Shown here piece by piece: positions 36,128 through 46,994 of a stretch of DNA of 64,000 nucleotides. Source of the stretch: Citrus sinensis (lineage: Eukaryota > Streptophyta > Magnoliopsida > Sapindales > Rutaceae); NCBI RefSeq assembly GCF_022201045.2, contig NC_068563.1, positions 29,485,001 to 29,549,000 on the forward strand, read 5' to 3'. The position numbers and the translations under genes are program-made. The notes under the pieces were generated by a model, which was given only the letters and a program-made list of their open reading frames with translations, was not told where the DNA came from and searched no databases. Position 1 is the first letter of the stretch. Each line of letters begins with the position of its first letter.

Positions 36128-36796
36128 TAGGGATGGCAATGGGGTGGGGTGGGCGTGGCCTACCCAATTCCCCACCACGTTAGAAATTTTTGCCTTCATT
36201 CCCCAATAATTTTAGTGGGGTGAGGATGGAGAATCTCCATGTGGGGAATGATTTCTCCATCCCCACCCTATTTCCCATTTATCTATTTTATAATATGTAT
36301 AAATACATTATTTTAGTAAGTTAAAAATTAGAGACTTAAAATAAAATAATCATCATCATATTATAAAGTATTTAAATTATTTTTTAAAAAAATCTAAAAG
36401 TTTGAAACAATATCTTAAAATGATATTAAAAGTGAAAAATATTTAAAGAGAGTAGCACTTTAAAAGCGAAAAGAAAATATAACAATGTTTCAGAGTTTAA
36501 AAATATTATAGGATTTTCTTTCATTCATGTATTGTTTATATTGCATAAAAATTTAAAAAAATATTAATTGACATTATAATTGATAAAATAAAAATTATTA
36601 AATAAAAATTAAAAACGTATTTATATATAATGGGGATTGGGGTGGGGAGTACAAAACCAAACCCCACCCTATTAAGAATTTGGGGATTATTTTCTCCCCA
36701 CTCCCCACCCCATTCCCCAAAAATTATTCAAAATTTTTCCTATTTGGGGTGGGGCTCCATGGGGCCCTAAACCCGTGGAGTATTTTAACATCCCTA
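36128..36796. mobile_element. hAT-type MITE, 669 bp, unit 2 only
   Basis: Ends TAGGGATGGCAA and ...AACATCCCTA. Flanks agttcaat (36120-36127) and ggttcaat (36797-36804) form an 8-bp duplication with one mismatch. Unit 1 has the empty site (ggttcaattttc at 26459). Subterminal repeats are G/C-rich (ggggtggggtggg; ccccaccccattcccc); the middle is AT-rich and noncoding. Insertion is after the segmental duplication. Confidence 0.92.
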
Positions 36797-37250
36797 GGTT
36801 CAATTTTCAATCATGTCGATTCGAAATTTTCTAAACCAAACTGAAAAATACCCATAAAATTTATTCACTTTGATATTTCTTTTTCTGATTTAAGCATTTC
36901 AGGCTTGAGGCACAAATGGGCTTTCGGACCGTTAAGACCCAAACTTCCTACCAATGGATTTTCATTTCGGCCTACTTTTTCAAGTATGAGGTGTTAGTGG
37001 CCTCATTGAAAGGGCTATAATCGATTTGTAATTAATTAGGAAAAGGAAATTTATTTGCTTATATAATATAAAATATAACCATTTAGATTAATATTTTTAT
37101 GCTCACGTAAAATTTAGGATGGTAATGTCCAAAGCTCTTTATATGAATGCCATTCCTTCGATACATAGACACAAGGACCACTTCAATGTGGTTCAAAAGT
37201 TAATCACTGCATACACACCAGAATATTGATATTACAGACTTAACATTTAT

Positions 37251-37643
37251 TTAGCAATTCAGAGGAGGAAGATCTGATAAATCCTGGTAAGGTTCAATCT
37301 TAAGATTATTCCTAAAAACCTGACTCCCAAAAATCAAGAAACCAACTGAATATCCAGCAACTGCAGCAAGCAACACACCAATATTAAACGACATGACAGC
37401 AAGCATCACCAAATAGGCCAGTCCAATCCTGAAGGCATACATGAGAGTCTGCAAAATCCCTGAAGCGACATTGCTTATGCCAGACTTGATCAATTTCGCA
37501 TGCGAGATCCACTCCACTGTCAGTGAGATCATGAACACAAAGATTAAAGCTAATATGTAGCAACTGAAGCTCTCGCCTGGCCATCCTGGGAATAGAATCT
37601 CAGTATTTGTGCCCCAGAAAAATGTTATATGACCCATCATCAT
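37251..37643 (-). CDS. COPT: COPT/Ctr copper transporter, array member 4, unit 2 (130 aa)
   Basis: Encodes a protein identical to that at 26913-27305: short MMMGHITFFWG start, MLAVM filter in TM2, GYSVG in TM3, terminal LNC. The surrounding 1.4 kb (36797-38200) is also identical by eye to unit 1, although the rest of the duplication has diverged. Both copies keep the same four upstream GTAC cores (37715-37829), so dosage rather than regulation differs. The MITE at 36128-36796 lies about 450 bp past its 3' end. Confidence 0.95.
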   Translation of the reverse strand: MMMGHITFFWGTNTEILFPGWPGESFSCYILALIFVFMISLTVEWISHAKLIKSGISNVASGILQTLMYAFRIGLAYLVMLAVMSFNIGVLLAAVAGYSVGFLIFGSQVFRNNLKIEPYQDLSDLPPLNC

Positions 37644-37714
37644 CTTTTCTTTCTATGTCTTTTGCCGCAGCAAGCTAAAATGGAAAGCAACGCGAAGGAG
37701 GATATATAATAGTA

Positions 37715-37829
37715 GTACAATTATAGGAGAATATGGATGTTTTTATTTTTAATGCAAGTGATGATATATAGTACTTAACACTTGGAAGTTGTACTACCTT
37801 ATGTTCCACTTCGTGAAATGTAATGGTAC
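37715..37829 (-). promoter_or_regulatory. Copper-response GTAC cluster (4)
   Basis: GTAC at 37715-37718, 37771-37774, 37791-37794 and 37826-37829, identical in spacing to unit 1. Confidence 0.6.
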
Positions 37830-38817
37830 TTTAGAAATATCAATCAGGCACATAATAGTCGACTGTGATTAGTCAATTGGCTCTCATTTTATTATCTTTT
37901 TGGCATTCATTTTAAAAATAGGACCGAAATTCAGAATATTTGTTCATTACCATGCAACTCCACTATGATAAAGAGGAAAATGACGCATTATGGGCAGAGT
38001 GGTGGGGTTACCATGTTGGTGTACTGCTTTTCAAAATGAGTATTTGTAGTACAAATCAAATTTTTAGCTCACTTTGCCCAAATTTCATTTGGAGGCCTTT
38101 GATTCATTGATCAAACTGTAACTCTGTAAGTCGTTTAAAGATGAATATGCGGGTCTGCAGCAATAATATGCTGTTGCCGCATCTAACTAGAACATTTGGA
38201 GAATAGGTGAAAAAATTATTAGCTTTTCAATCTCTAGTGGTTATTATTGAAAAATTATTAGTTTTTCAATCGCTAGTGCTGATGCCACATCTCTTAAAGC
38301 AACATACTTCAATTTAAAATAAATATGTCATTTAAATATTTATATTTAGATCCATTCAGACTTAAAAGAAATTCAAACACATTATGTTTTAGAGCTAAGG
38401 TGATATAATAAGAGAGTGAATGATATTGTGGTGCTATAGAAATTAAAATGGAAGCCCTAACTATTAAAGAAAAGTTTATGCGTGTTTAGTAAATCACTAC
38501 TAACCATTAAATAAAAGTTATTTATTAGATTTAGAGTTTATTTTTTAGTAAACAATTGTGGAAAAGGCTTTGGCAGCTCAACTGCGAAAGAGCTCAAACA
38601 AAGGAGTTTTTTAGAATAGTGGCTACTAGCTAAGAGTAGGGCACATTCTTAAGAGATTGTACTCAATTTAAGAGATTTTAGCTTGTGTTATATCAACTTC
38701 TCTTCTTTGTCAAGGAATGACTTTTCTAGTGGTTTGATATAAAGAAAGGAAAATGGAGTAATACAGGAAATTATTTGCTTCTACATGAAACAGATATCTT
38801 GACCAGTGGGTCATAAC

Positions 38818-39310
38818 CAAGGGTCCACCTACTGTGCAACAGTTGCACGGTACCCAAACTTTGTCATTTTCTGGTTTAACCAATAGATCTAATGGCTAAA
38901 GTATTCAACGGCTAAATGTGTTTAATTGATTATTTACACTTAAGTTTCTAGTATTTATTACAAAATCATAAAAATTAAAAATTTTAAATATATACTTAAG
39001 GTAAAATAATAATAATGACAATAGAATTATTTAAAACAAAAAAATCTATAAAATTTAATAATTTTGATGATGATGATGTTGACAACATTAATAATAATAT
39101 AATAATTAAAGTAATAAATTTAATAATATTATAATTAATAAAATAATAATAACAATAATTAAAGTAATAAATTTAATAATATTATAATTAATAAAATAAT
39201 AATAACAATAATTAAAATAATAAATTTTATATTTTAATAATAGTAATAAAAATAATAAATAATAATAATAACTTAATTAAAGTAATTGTAACAATTAAAA
39301 TAATAAAATT
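38818..39310. repeat. Unit-2-specific AT-rich insert with 53-bp tandem repeat
   Basis: Replaces the UGT upstream sequence seen in unit 1. It begins agggtccacctactgtgcaa and becomes almost pure A/T with AAT/TAA motifs. A 53-bp unit repeats at about 39106, 39159 and 39212. It ends at atctgcagccgccgtgtcat, where both units match again. The start looks like the end of a dispersed repeat, but I found no target duplication or TIR. Confidence 0.55.
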
Positions 39311-39498
39311 ATCTGCAGCCGCCGTGTCATAAAAGTCAAATTTGTGCAATGGTATCTCTGACAGCTGATTGGCATATTGTTAAAAAAATTCAAAACCGCA
39401 ACCTTCTCCTCTAGCTCTGTGTATTTTTCCTGGCAATGAATCCCATTAGCCATTTAAGTCCTCGTCTTCATTTTTGCAGCCGCACCAACAGAAACAAA

Positions 39499-41112
39499 AT
39501 GGAGAGACAAGAACAACAAAAGGCCAGCCGCTTGGTGTTTGTGTTGTATCCATCTCAAGGCCACATAAATCCTATGCTTCAGCTTGCCACCATCCTTCAC
39601 TCAAAAGGCTTTTCAATCACCATCATTCACCCAAAATTCAACTCTCCCAACTCATCTAATTATCCTGAATTCACATTCATACCCATATCAGATAACTTAC
39701 CTGAAAGCCAAGACTCATTTGGGGATATTTTTGGCATCGTTTCAGCTCTTAACAAGAATTGTGAAGGACCGTTGACTGAATGCATTCAACAAATGTTGAA
39801 AGCAGAGGATCCGCAAGATCGGCTTTCGTGTATCGTTTATGACAGCGTTATGCACTTTTCTCAAAGTGTTGCTGATCATTTAAAGCTTCCGGGAATCAGT
39901 GTTCGTACTGGCCCTGCTGCCACAATGTTCGCCTTCGCTGTCTGTCCTCGTCTTGACGAGCAAGGTTACATCTCCTTCCTAGGTAAAGTTTGAATACTTC
40001 GTATGAGTGGCTAATTTGATAACGAAACTAGATACATGTAATTAATTTTATCTCCCTCAAATTTGCGGAATAGTTTCATTGAAACAGAGGTAATTAGGCC
40101 AATCCGGCTTCTCCTCAAGACTCTTTGATAATAACTTACCTAAACTAGCTTCCATTGTTATAGCTGATATGCCAATTGTGTAACAGAATCTATGTCCCTG
40201 GACGGAAAGAGCGATCTCCTGTCCCTCCTGCTTAAGGAACTAGCTTTTTCAATGAAAAAATTTACAGCCCATGGTTTGTTAGAGTTAAGAGCTGCTGTAA
40301 CAGATTCAGTGCAAAGGTGTTCGGCTCTCATTCTTAACACAGTTGATTTCATTGAACAAGAAGCACTGACAAAAGTTCAAGAACTATTCTCAGCTTCAGC
40401 TTTCACCATAGGTCCTTTTCACAAATTAGCGCCAACCATTTCTAGTTCATTACTAAAGGAAGACAGTCATTGCATTTCTTGGCTAAACAAGCAAGCTCCA
40501 AAGTCTGTCATTTATGTAAGTTTTGGCAGCGTAGCTAGCATAGACGAGAAAGAGCTGCTCGAAACAGCTTGGGGCCTGGCAAACTGTGAGCAACCTTTCT
40601 TGTGGGTGGTTAGGCCAGGTTTGGTTCGTGGCTCGAATTGCTCGGAACTATTACCAATTAATTTTCAAGATAGCGTTGGAGAAAGGGGTTGCATTGTGGA
40701 ATGGGCACCGCAAAAGGAGGTGCTAGCAAATGATGCTGTAGGTGGGTTTTGGAGCCATTGTGGCTGGAATTCTACTCTCGAAAGCATTTGCGAAGGCATT
40801 CCAATGCTATGCAGGCCATTTTTCGGGGATCAAAACGTAAACAGGAGATATGTGTGTGACGTTTGGAATGTAGGCTTGGAATTGGAGGAGTTCGAGAGAG
40901 GGAGGATTGAGAAAGCTATAAAAACACTCATGGTAGATACAGAAGGCGAAGAGATGAGGAAAAAGGCAACACATTTGAAGGAGAAGGTGGAGCTGTCTCT
41001 GAAAGAAGGTGGTTCTTGCTACAATTCATTGAATGATTTAGCTGAGAAAATCTTATCATTCCGACCAAATGAAGATGGAGCTTCTGGACCAACCAGTGTT
41101 TTTAGCTGCTGA
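39499..41112 (+). CDS. UGT76-like UDP-glucosyltransferase, unit 2 (469 aa, 2 exons)
   Basis: Duplicate of the gene at 29452-31099, same cytosolic glucosyltransferase role. Exon 1 39499-39982, exon 2 40187-41112. It has the QGHINPM catalytic His region and a full PSPG box ending GDQ. Differences from unit 1 include one more residue (GDIFGIV for GDFGIV), HGLLEL for PGFLEL, ICEGIP for ISEGIP and PFFGDQ for PFSGDQ; the last two lie in or beside the sugar-donor box. Its upstream region is wholly different from that of unit 1, so expression may differ. Full length and apparently functional. Confidence 0.9.
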
Positions 41113-41330
41113 TATCCGTAACATAGTAAGTATCTATTAGATTTAAGGCTTGAATAATATCCTGGCTCATATGTCACAAATTTGATGTAAAAGTTTTAAA
41201 AGCTTTGTGGATCTTAAGACCATTGATAAATATTATTACTTCATGATATTGATTCTCTTAAATGTTACAGTGAAGACTCCAAATGTATTGTGAAGAAAAT
41301 GATCAGAGGAAATAGACAAAACGAAGTAAA

Positions 41331-42152
41331 TGTTGATGCCGAAATCTGAACCAATTGGTTAGTGACTCAGTTTTAGATCCCTGCATCAGCATTGAATTTG
41401 TTGGTGGGAAGCTGCTGGTCGATCTCCGAGAATATTCTCTGACTATGAGCATAACATTCATGAGCATATAATCTTCAAGCTGACGATCAATAAGCACCTG
41501 AAATTACAGAGAATGGTAAGAGGTGCCGAAAGTTTTTCCGGCGTAAACCCTCCGACGCTCAAGTCAGTTATGGGGTTTATAGGAAAAACCAAATATGCCA
41601 TTTCTCATATGGCTTAATAAATATTGCCTTAAAACCAAAAGCTTTTTGAATAATTTGCAGAAAAGTAAAGTAGAGTCTCCAGAAAGAATTTCTCAGTCAG
41701 ATCCAGAGAAAAAGAGCCCTCCCTGGCGTGGTTTTCTCGGGGTTTTTATAAACACCCCACACCCACGACCTTAGATCGTGCCAATAACCATTAATTGATC
41801 AAATTCGTGCCCTGATTTTTCGGAGGAGCTTTGTGGTGGTTTATTTTAATTGAGTCTTTATTCCTGGTCATCACCTGGTCGAGGTGATCTGCTCAAGTTT
41901 AGACCACCTGGTCGAGGTGATCTGGTCAAGCTCATAGCATATGGTCGAGGTGATCTGCTCGAGCTCATAACACCTGGTCAAGGTGATTTGCTCGAGCTCA
42001 TAACACCTGGTCGAGGTGATCTGCTCCACCTCATAGCACCTGGTCGATGTGATCTGCTCAAGCTCATAGAACTTGGTCAAGGTGACCTGCTCAACCATTT
42101 GCTCACCTTCACTTGGAGGAGATCATGGTCGCTCTATTTAATTCCTCAAACA
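41331..42152. mobile_element. Solo LTR of an LTR retrotransposon, 822 bp, unit 2 only
   Basis: Begins TGTTGATGCC and ends CTCAAACA, flanked by an exact 5-bp duplication gtaaa (41326-41330 and 42153-42157). Unit 1 keeps the empty site (aaacgaagtaaatataaag near 31310). No internal region or second LTR is present, so this is a solo LTR, whole at its ends, left by recombination. Superfamily not determined. Age: younger than the segmental duplication. It contains a 33-bp minisatellite. Confidence 0.92.
41870..42098. repeat. 33-bp minisatellite inside the solo LTR
   Basis: About seven diverged copies of a 33-bp unit around ggtcgaggtgatctgctc. The period is a multiple of three, so both strands stay open, but the open frames are a by-product and not a gene. 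Confidence 0.88.
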
Positions 42153-42267
42153 GTAAATATAAAGCCAAAGGAGAAAAAGAAAAAACAAATCTCCTAAGGA
42201 ACTGAAATCAGATTCCGAGATTAGGTACAAACCTGCCAACAAATCATCCCATGAAAACTTAACACAT

Positions 42268-42440
42268 TCACACAGATCTAGGCCACATGCAAACAAATAT
42301 GATAAACGCGATCACCGTTCCATTTTTTCATTTTCCGAGTTTCTTAAATTTAATTCACACAGATCTAGGCCACATGCAAACAAATATGATAAACGCGATC
42401 ACCGTTCCATTTTTTCATTTTCCGAGTTTCTTAAATTTAC
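42268..42440 (+). repeat. 87-bp tandem repeat, two copies (unit 2)
   Basis: Same pair as 31428-31600; the first cacagatcta is at 42271. Confidence 0.88.
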
Positions 42441-42624
42441 CTTATATGCCTTTCAACTTAATTCGGCCTAATATGGCTAGTATCTATGTGCTTGTGACTG
42501 TGAGATGTTACATTGTAAAAAAATAATCCACACCTCAGTTACATGTGCTTGAGATGCATAAAAGTGGATCGATGTGCATCTAAAACGAAAAACTGAATAG
42601 CAGTAAGACTGGAGATACACACAG

Positions 42625-44070
42625 ATGGAGGAGCAAAAGCAGAGACATTGCTGATTGGTGCTAGGGCCATGTCCATTCCAGGGACACTGAAAACCAATGC
42701 TTCAGCTGGGAACCATTCTTAATTCAAAGAGTTTTGCAATTACAGTTGCAGACACCAGATTTACCTCACCTAATCCTTCAAACTACCCTAATTTTGATTT
42801 CCTGCTGATCGTAGGTGGCTTCATCAGTTCTAACCCTTCCTTTGGGGATTTGCTGGCTTCCATTCTATTCCTCTATCACAATTCCAAAGCACCTTTCCAG
42901 CAATGCTCTACTCTATTAATGGAACAACAGAAGGCACGAGCTGAGGTGATCTCCTGTATCTTCCATGATAAAATCACGTATTTCTCAAAAGCTGTATCAG
43001 CCTGGAGCTTTCAAGCAGCAGCTTGTGCCCTGCTAGTGCAGCTCAATATAATTCTCGCAAAGCTATTCCTCAGCAGGGTATGTACCCCGTTTAAGAATTT
43101 ATAGAATTTCAGGGTCGCATCATTAAGAATTTTTTCCAGGCATTCTGTAAAAACTGCCTTTCTTAAGTCCCAATTATAGAGTGAATCCTAACTATAGATT
43201 GAACAGATCGTGTGCAGATAAAGTCCTCTTTTTTTTCTTTTTTGGTTTGGAATTTCAGGCCTTGGATTAAAGGACATAATGCCTGAGTTTCATCCCCTCA
43301 GGCTAACAGATCTGCCTTCGTCCAAATTTGAGTCACTGGAATAATTGTCACTTGGACAAAGCGTTGCGATTTTACAAACTCTTTCAGCTCTCACTTTCAA
43401 AACAAATCCAAGAGCATTGCCAAGTTCCAATCTTCTCAATAGGCCCTCTTCACGAATTTACACCAGTCCTCTCTAGCGGCTTGTTAAAAGAAGACCCGAG
43501 CTGCATTACACGGCTTGACAAAGAATTCTGCTTTATACATATATAAGCCTATCAAGTGTAACGCTAATAGATGCAAATGAACTACCAGACACGGCATGGA
43601 GCTTGGCCAAGAGCAAGCAGCAGCCTTTTCTTGCAGGCGATTTAAGGCTGGCCCACTGCTTGGTTCAGGTTGGCTTGAGTTACTGCCCAAGGGTTCAAAG
43701 AAAGAGGCTTCATTGTGAAATGAGCACCACAGAGAGATGTCTTGGATCTTCAAGCTTTAAGGGGTATTTGAAGCCATTGTGGTTGTACTTCAACCCTGGA
43801 AAGTATAAAAGAAGGAGTTCCACTGCTTTGAGGGCTAGGGATTTGAAAGAGAAGGTTGACACTCGCATGGCGAAGGTTGTTCCTCCTACAACTAATGGAA
43901 GGAGTTGGCGAAATTGATCAAGTCATTCTAAATGCAATTGATTTAGCGCTTACAGCTTTAGGGGAATTCTGTCACCATTGTGGTCGCAGTCAGACTCTGG
44001 AAAGAGTAAGAGAAGGAATTCCGGCGATGTGAGGGCTAGAGATTTCAATGAAAAGGTTGATATTTGTATT
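42625..44070 (+). pseudogene. UGT76-like pseudogene, unit 2
   Basis: Counterpart of 31785-33060 with the same order of fragments: [20 protein letters not shown] near 42697, a longer acceptor-domain frame to 43100, FSIGPLHEFTPVLSSGLLKE near 43434, and the ruined PSPG near 43770. It retains an extra remnant at about 43950-44066 (ttctgtcaccattgtggtcg, the HCGWNS region of a second UGT copy) that is missing from unit 1. Multiple breaks; not coding. Confidence 0.83.
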
Positions 44071-44227
44071 CATGTACCAAACACTGTAAATTGGCGAAAG
44101 GGAAAACCATCAAAGCTCAAATGAACAGAATACCATTACACAAACATTCATGCAAGCAAATTACAAAACCAAAACATCACAGCATCCTTATACAAGTATG
44201 CATAAAGACATACAGACAGACACTGGT

Positions 44228-44713
44228 TTAACCAGAGATTGCGATAGCCTTAACATCAGGTTTGGTCACCTCCACTTTCGGAACAGTAACAGTGAGCACA
44301 CCACTCTCCATGGAAGCCTTAATCTGATCCATCTTCACATTCTCAGGCAGCCTGAACCTCCTTGAGAACATGCCACTGCTACGCTCAACGCGATGCCACG
44401 TGTCGTTCTTGTCTTCCTTCTCAATCTTCCTCTGACCGCTTATCTGAAGCACCCTGTCATCTTCGACCTCGACCTTCACTTCCTCTTTCCTCAGCCCCGG
44501 AAGATCGGCCTTGAACACGTGGGCTTCCGGGGTTTCCTTCCAGTCCACGCGGGCATTAACGATAGCAGAGGTTTCTGGAGGGAACTGAGAGGACAGCGCA
44601 GGCGAATAACCGGAAGGGAAAGGGAAGTCCCTGAATGGATCCCAAACGTCGAGTGAAAATGGATTAGAGACGCTGCTGCGTCGGTTTCCGAAGAAGCTTG
44701 GAATCAACGACAT
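44228..44713 (-). CDS. Class I cytosolic small heat-shock protein, unit 2 (161 aa)
   Basis: Duplicate of 33420-33905. Same N-terminal arm [20 protein letters not shown], alpha-crystallin domain with [12 protein letters not shown], and GVLTVTVPK. Only two residue differences are seen: I for V in the stretch before the domain (AIVNARVDW) and A for E inside the C-terminal I-x-I motif (IAI for IEI). TATA box at 44784-44791 and heat-shock element at 44918-44930 match unit 1. Confidence 0.95.
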   Translation of the reverse strand: MSLIPSFFGNRRSSVSNPFSLDVWDPFRDFPFPSGYSPALSSQFPPETSAIVNARVDWKETPEAHVFKADLPGLRKEEVKVEVEDDRVLQISGQRKIEKEDKNDTWHRVERSSGMFSRRFRLPENVKMDQIKASMESGVLTVTVPKVEVTKPDVKAIAISG

Positions 44714-44917
44714 CGTTTCTCAAAAGAGTGATACGGCTTTCGGTATTTTGCTGCTGATGCGAAGAAGAGGGTAAGTGATTGGGTATTTATACAACTATAG
44801 GAGATTTCTGGTAATTTCGGGGGCATTAATTGCTTTATTTTTTTTCACTTAGCGGGAACCGACAGGAAACGAGGTATCTAGTATTCTCTTTATCATGAAA
44901 TTCTGTGGGCTGTGCTC

Positions 44918-44930
44918 GAAGGTTCTGGAC
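44918..44930 (-). promoter_or_regulatory. Heat-shock element, unit 2
   Basis: gaaggttctggac, identical to the unit 1 element at the same distance from the start. Confidence 0.55.
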
Positions 44931-45187
44931 TTTTCATGTTAAAAAGCTTTAAAGCTTGTCTTGTCTGTCATACGGAGAACAAAGCGTGAAGTGTCATGTC
45001 GGTTTCTTATATTTAACTGCATGACACAAGTACATTTGTGTTTTGGATACAAAACTACGGATCTATATGAGAAGATTTGAACGTTGCATTGGCAAAGGTT
45101 TGTCCTGTTACCATTACTTGAATGATTGGTGAAATTAATCCAAGTAATTTTAAGTGAAACTGAATTGATGTTCCATTTTGGTATCAA

Positions 45188-46275
45188 TTCATTTTGGATA
45201 AAAGGACACCCATAACTTCAAAAAAAAAAAAAATTTTAAAAAAGGGACATTAAAATTCCCTTTGGACTATAACCCTCAATGAATAATAATTCGTAAAATT
45301 GACTTTAATGAAATATATCTCATGCATTAGTAATATAAAAATTATTGTATCTAATATTGAAGTTATTTTAAATTTTTATTGGTTTAATAAAATATGAGAT
45401 TCTAAACTATAATTTTTTAATACTAAATTTATTTTTTAATTTATATATTGTTATATATATTTTAATATTCAAATATCAGAGTTAATTTTTTTAAGTTAAT
45501 AGAGTTAAAGGGTATTTTAGTTAAAAATGAGTCTTAATATCCCTTATTAAAAATATGGGGTTTATATGACTATTTTTTCAAATTTTAGGATTGTAAATGT
45601 CATTTTCCTTCATTTTAATTGATATATTAAGTAAGAATTGATGAAAGATCAACCATACTGTTAAATTGATGAAGTTTGGAATCAACCACATTTCTTAATT
45701 TAATTATATTTTTTCTTGTTGAAAGAGTGACTACGTAATCATATTCAATTGAGCACGGACAATAAATTCAAATTGATTATAGATAATAAATTCAATTTGA
45801 TTATAGGAAAATAAATTCAAACTAGAGAATGAGCGAATTTGGGCAAATTGGAATGGTGTTGTCCTGAAGGCTCTCAAGTAATCAAATTCAAGTGGGCCCT
45901 ATAAATTTGTAAATGTGAAAAGAAAATTTCATTTCGAATAGGACGTCGGAATGAAAATGAGAAATAAATTAATTTAATATTTATATTCTTAATAAAAATT
46001 AAAAATTTATTTTTGCCATATCCAATTATAACAATAATTTTTTTCAGCAGACTGGCCATTTATAAATGCAAGCTATTTTTGTGGTTATTTTTAATTGTGA
46101 ATCAATTTCTCTTCTCTCAAAGTTGGAAACAATATGAGATAATTTTATGAGACGAATAAATTATCACAACCCCATTATTTTGCAAGTGGCCCAAAAGAAC
46201 CAACAACCCACCCACCTTTAGAAAAGCCCAATAACATTAGAATTAGCCAACAAAATATGTGATGTAAAAGCAATA
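45188..46275. other. Intergenic, no gene seen
   Basis: AT-rich end of duplication unit 2 (to 45568), then unique AT-rich sequence leading to the promoter of the next heat-shock gene. Confidence 0.5.
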
Positions 46276-46293
46276 TTCCAGAACATTCTTCTT
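46276..46293 (+). promoter_or_regulatory. Heat-shock element, perfect three-module core
   Basis: ttccagaacattcttctt: TTC-GAA-TTC modules in correct 5-bp phase, about 215 bp before the ATG and 100 bp before a TATA-like tataagt (46376). Confidence 0.75.
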
Positions 46294-46505
46294 CCTTCTT
46301 CTTCCACCGAGTGTACAATCGAATCCAGAACGTAATCCAAGGATCTCAAACGTACTAGAAAACCCTTCCCACCAGTATAAGTAACCGAATCAACTCAGAT
46401 GTTCTGTGTCTGAAGAAAAGCAACTTTCCTGTAATCACTTGCGTATCCTGCATTCTGCAACACCTACTTTTCTATTAGTTCATAACCCGAAAAGAAAGCT
46501 AGAAA

Positions 46506-46994
46506 ATGTCGCTGATTCCAAGCTTCTTCGGCAACCGACGCAGCAGTGTGTTCGATCCATTCTCGCTCGACGTTTGGGATCCATTCAGGGACTTCCCTTT
46601 GCCGTCTGGTTATTCGTCTGCGCTGTCCTCCCAGTTCCCTCCAGAAACCTCCGCTGTCGTTAACGCCCGCGTGGACTGGAAGGAAACCCCGGAAGCCCAC
46701 GTGTTCAAGGCCGATCTCCCGGGGCTGAGGAAAGAGGAAGTGAAGGTCGAGGTCGAGGACGACAGGGTGCTTCAGATAAGCGGGCAGAGGGGGATCGAGA
46801 GGGAGGACAAGAACGACACGTGGCATCGCTGGGAGCGCAGCAGCGGCATGTTCTCGAGGAGGTTCAGGCTGCCTGAGAATGTGAAGATGGATCAGATAAA
46901 GGCTTCCATGGAGAATGGTGTGCTCACTGTTACAGTCCCTAAGGTGGAGGAGGCCAGGAAAGCTAATGCCAAGGCTATTGAAATTTCTGGCTGA
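46506..46994 (+). CDS. Class I cytosolic small heat-shock protein (162 aa)
   Basis: Single-exon Hsp20 chaperone. N-terminal arm [20 protein letters not shown], alpha-crystallin domain from about residue 51, GVLTVTVPK, and a C-terminal IEI. It has an unusual Trp at position 109 ([10 protein letters not shown]) where the four other copies here have Val, a change that needs two bases. QRGIERED replaces QRKIEKED. A heat-shock element and TATA box lie upstream in correct order. Plus strand, so it runs away from the unit 2 copy. Confidence 0.95.
   Translation: MSLIPSFFGNRRSSVFDPFSLDVWDPFRDFPLPSGYSSALSSQFPPETSAVVNARVDWKETPEAHVFKADLPGLRKEEVKVEVEDDRVLQISGQRGIEREDKNDTWHRWERSSGMFSRRFRLPENVKMDQIKASMENGVLTVTVPKVEEARKANAKAIEISG

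Larger units (their letters stand above)
34960..45568 (+). repeat. Segmental tandem duplication, unit 2 (~10.6 kb)
   Basis: Direct repeat of 25295-34950 in the same gene order. It ends at gggtttatat (45568), where sequence becomes unique. It is longer than unit 1 mainly because it has gained a hAT-type MITE (36128-36796) and a solo LTR (41331-42152); it lacks the Mutator-type MITE of unit 1. Confidence 0.95.

Noticed and set aside
41871-42197. Open frames of 75 and 115 codons on opposite strands
   Set aside because: They arise from the 33-bp minisatellite inside the solo LTR; the repeat period keeps frames open. No independent coding evidence.
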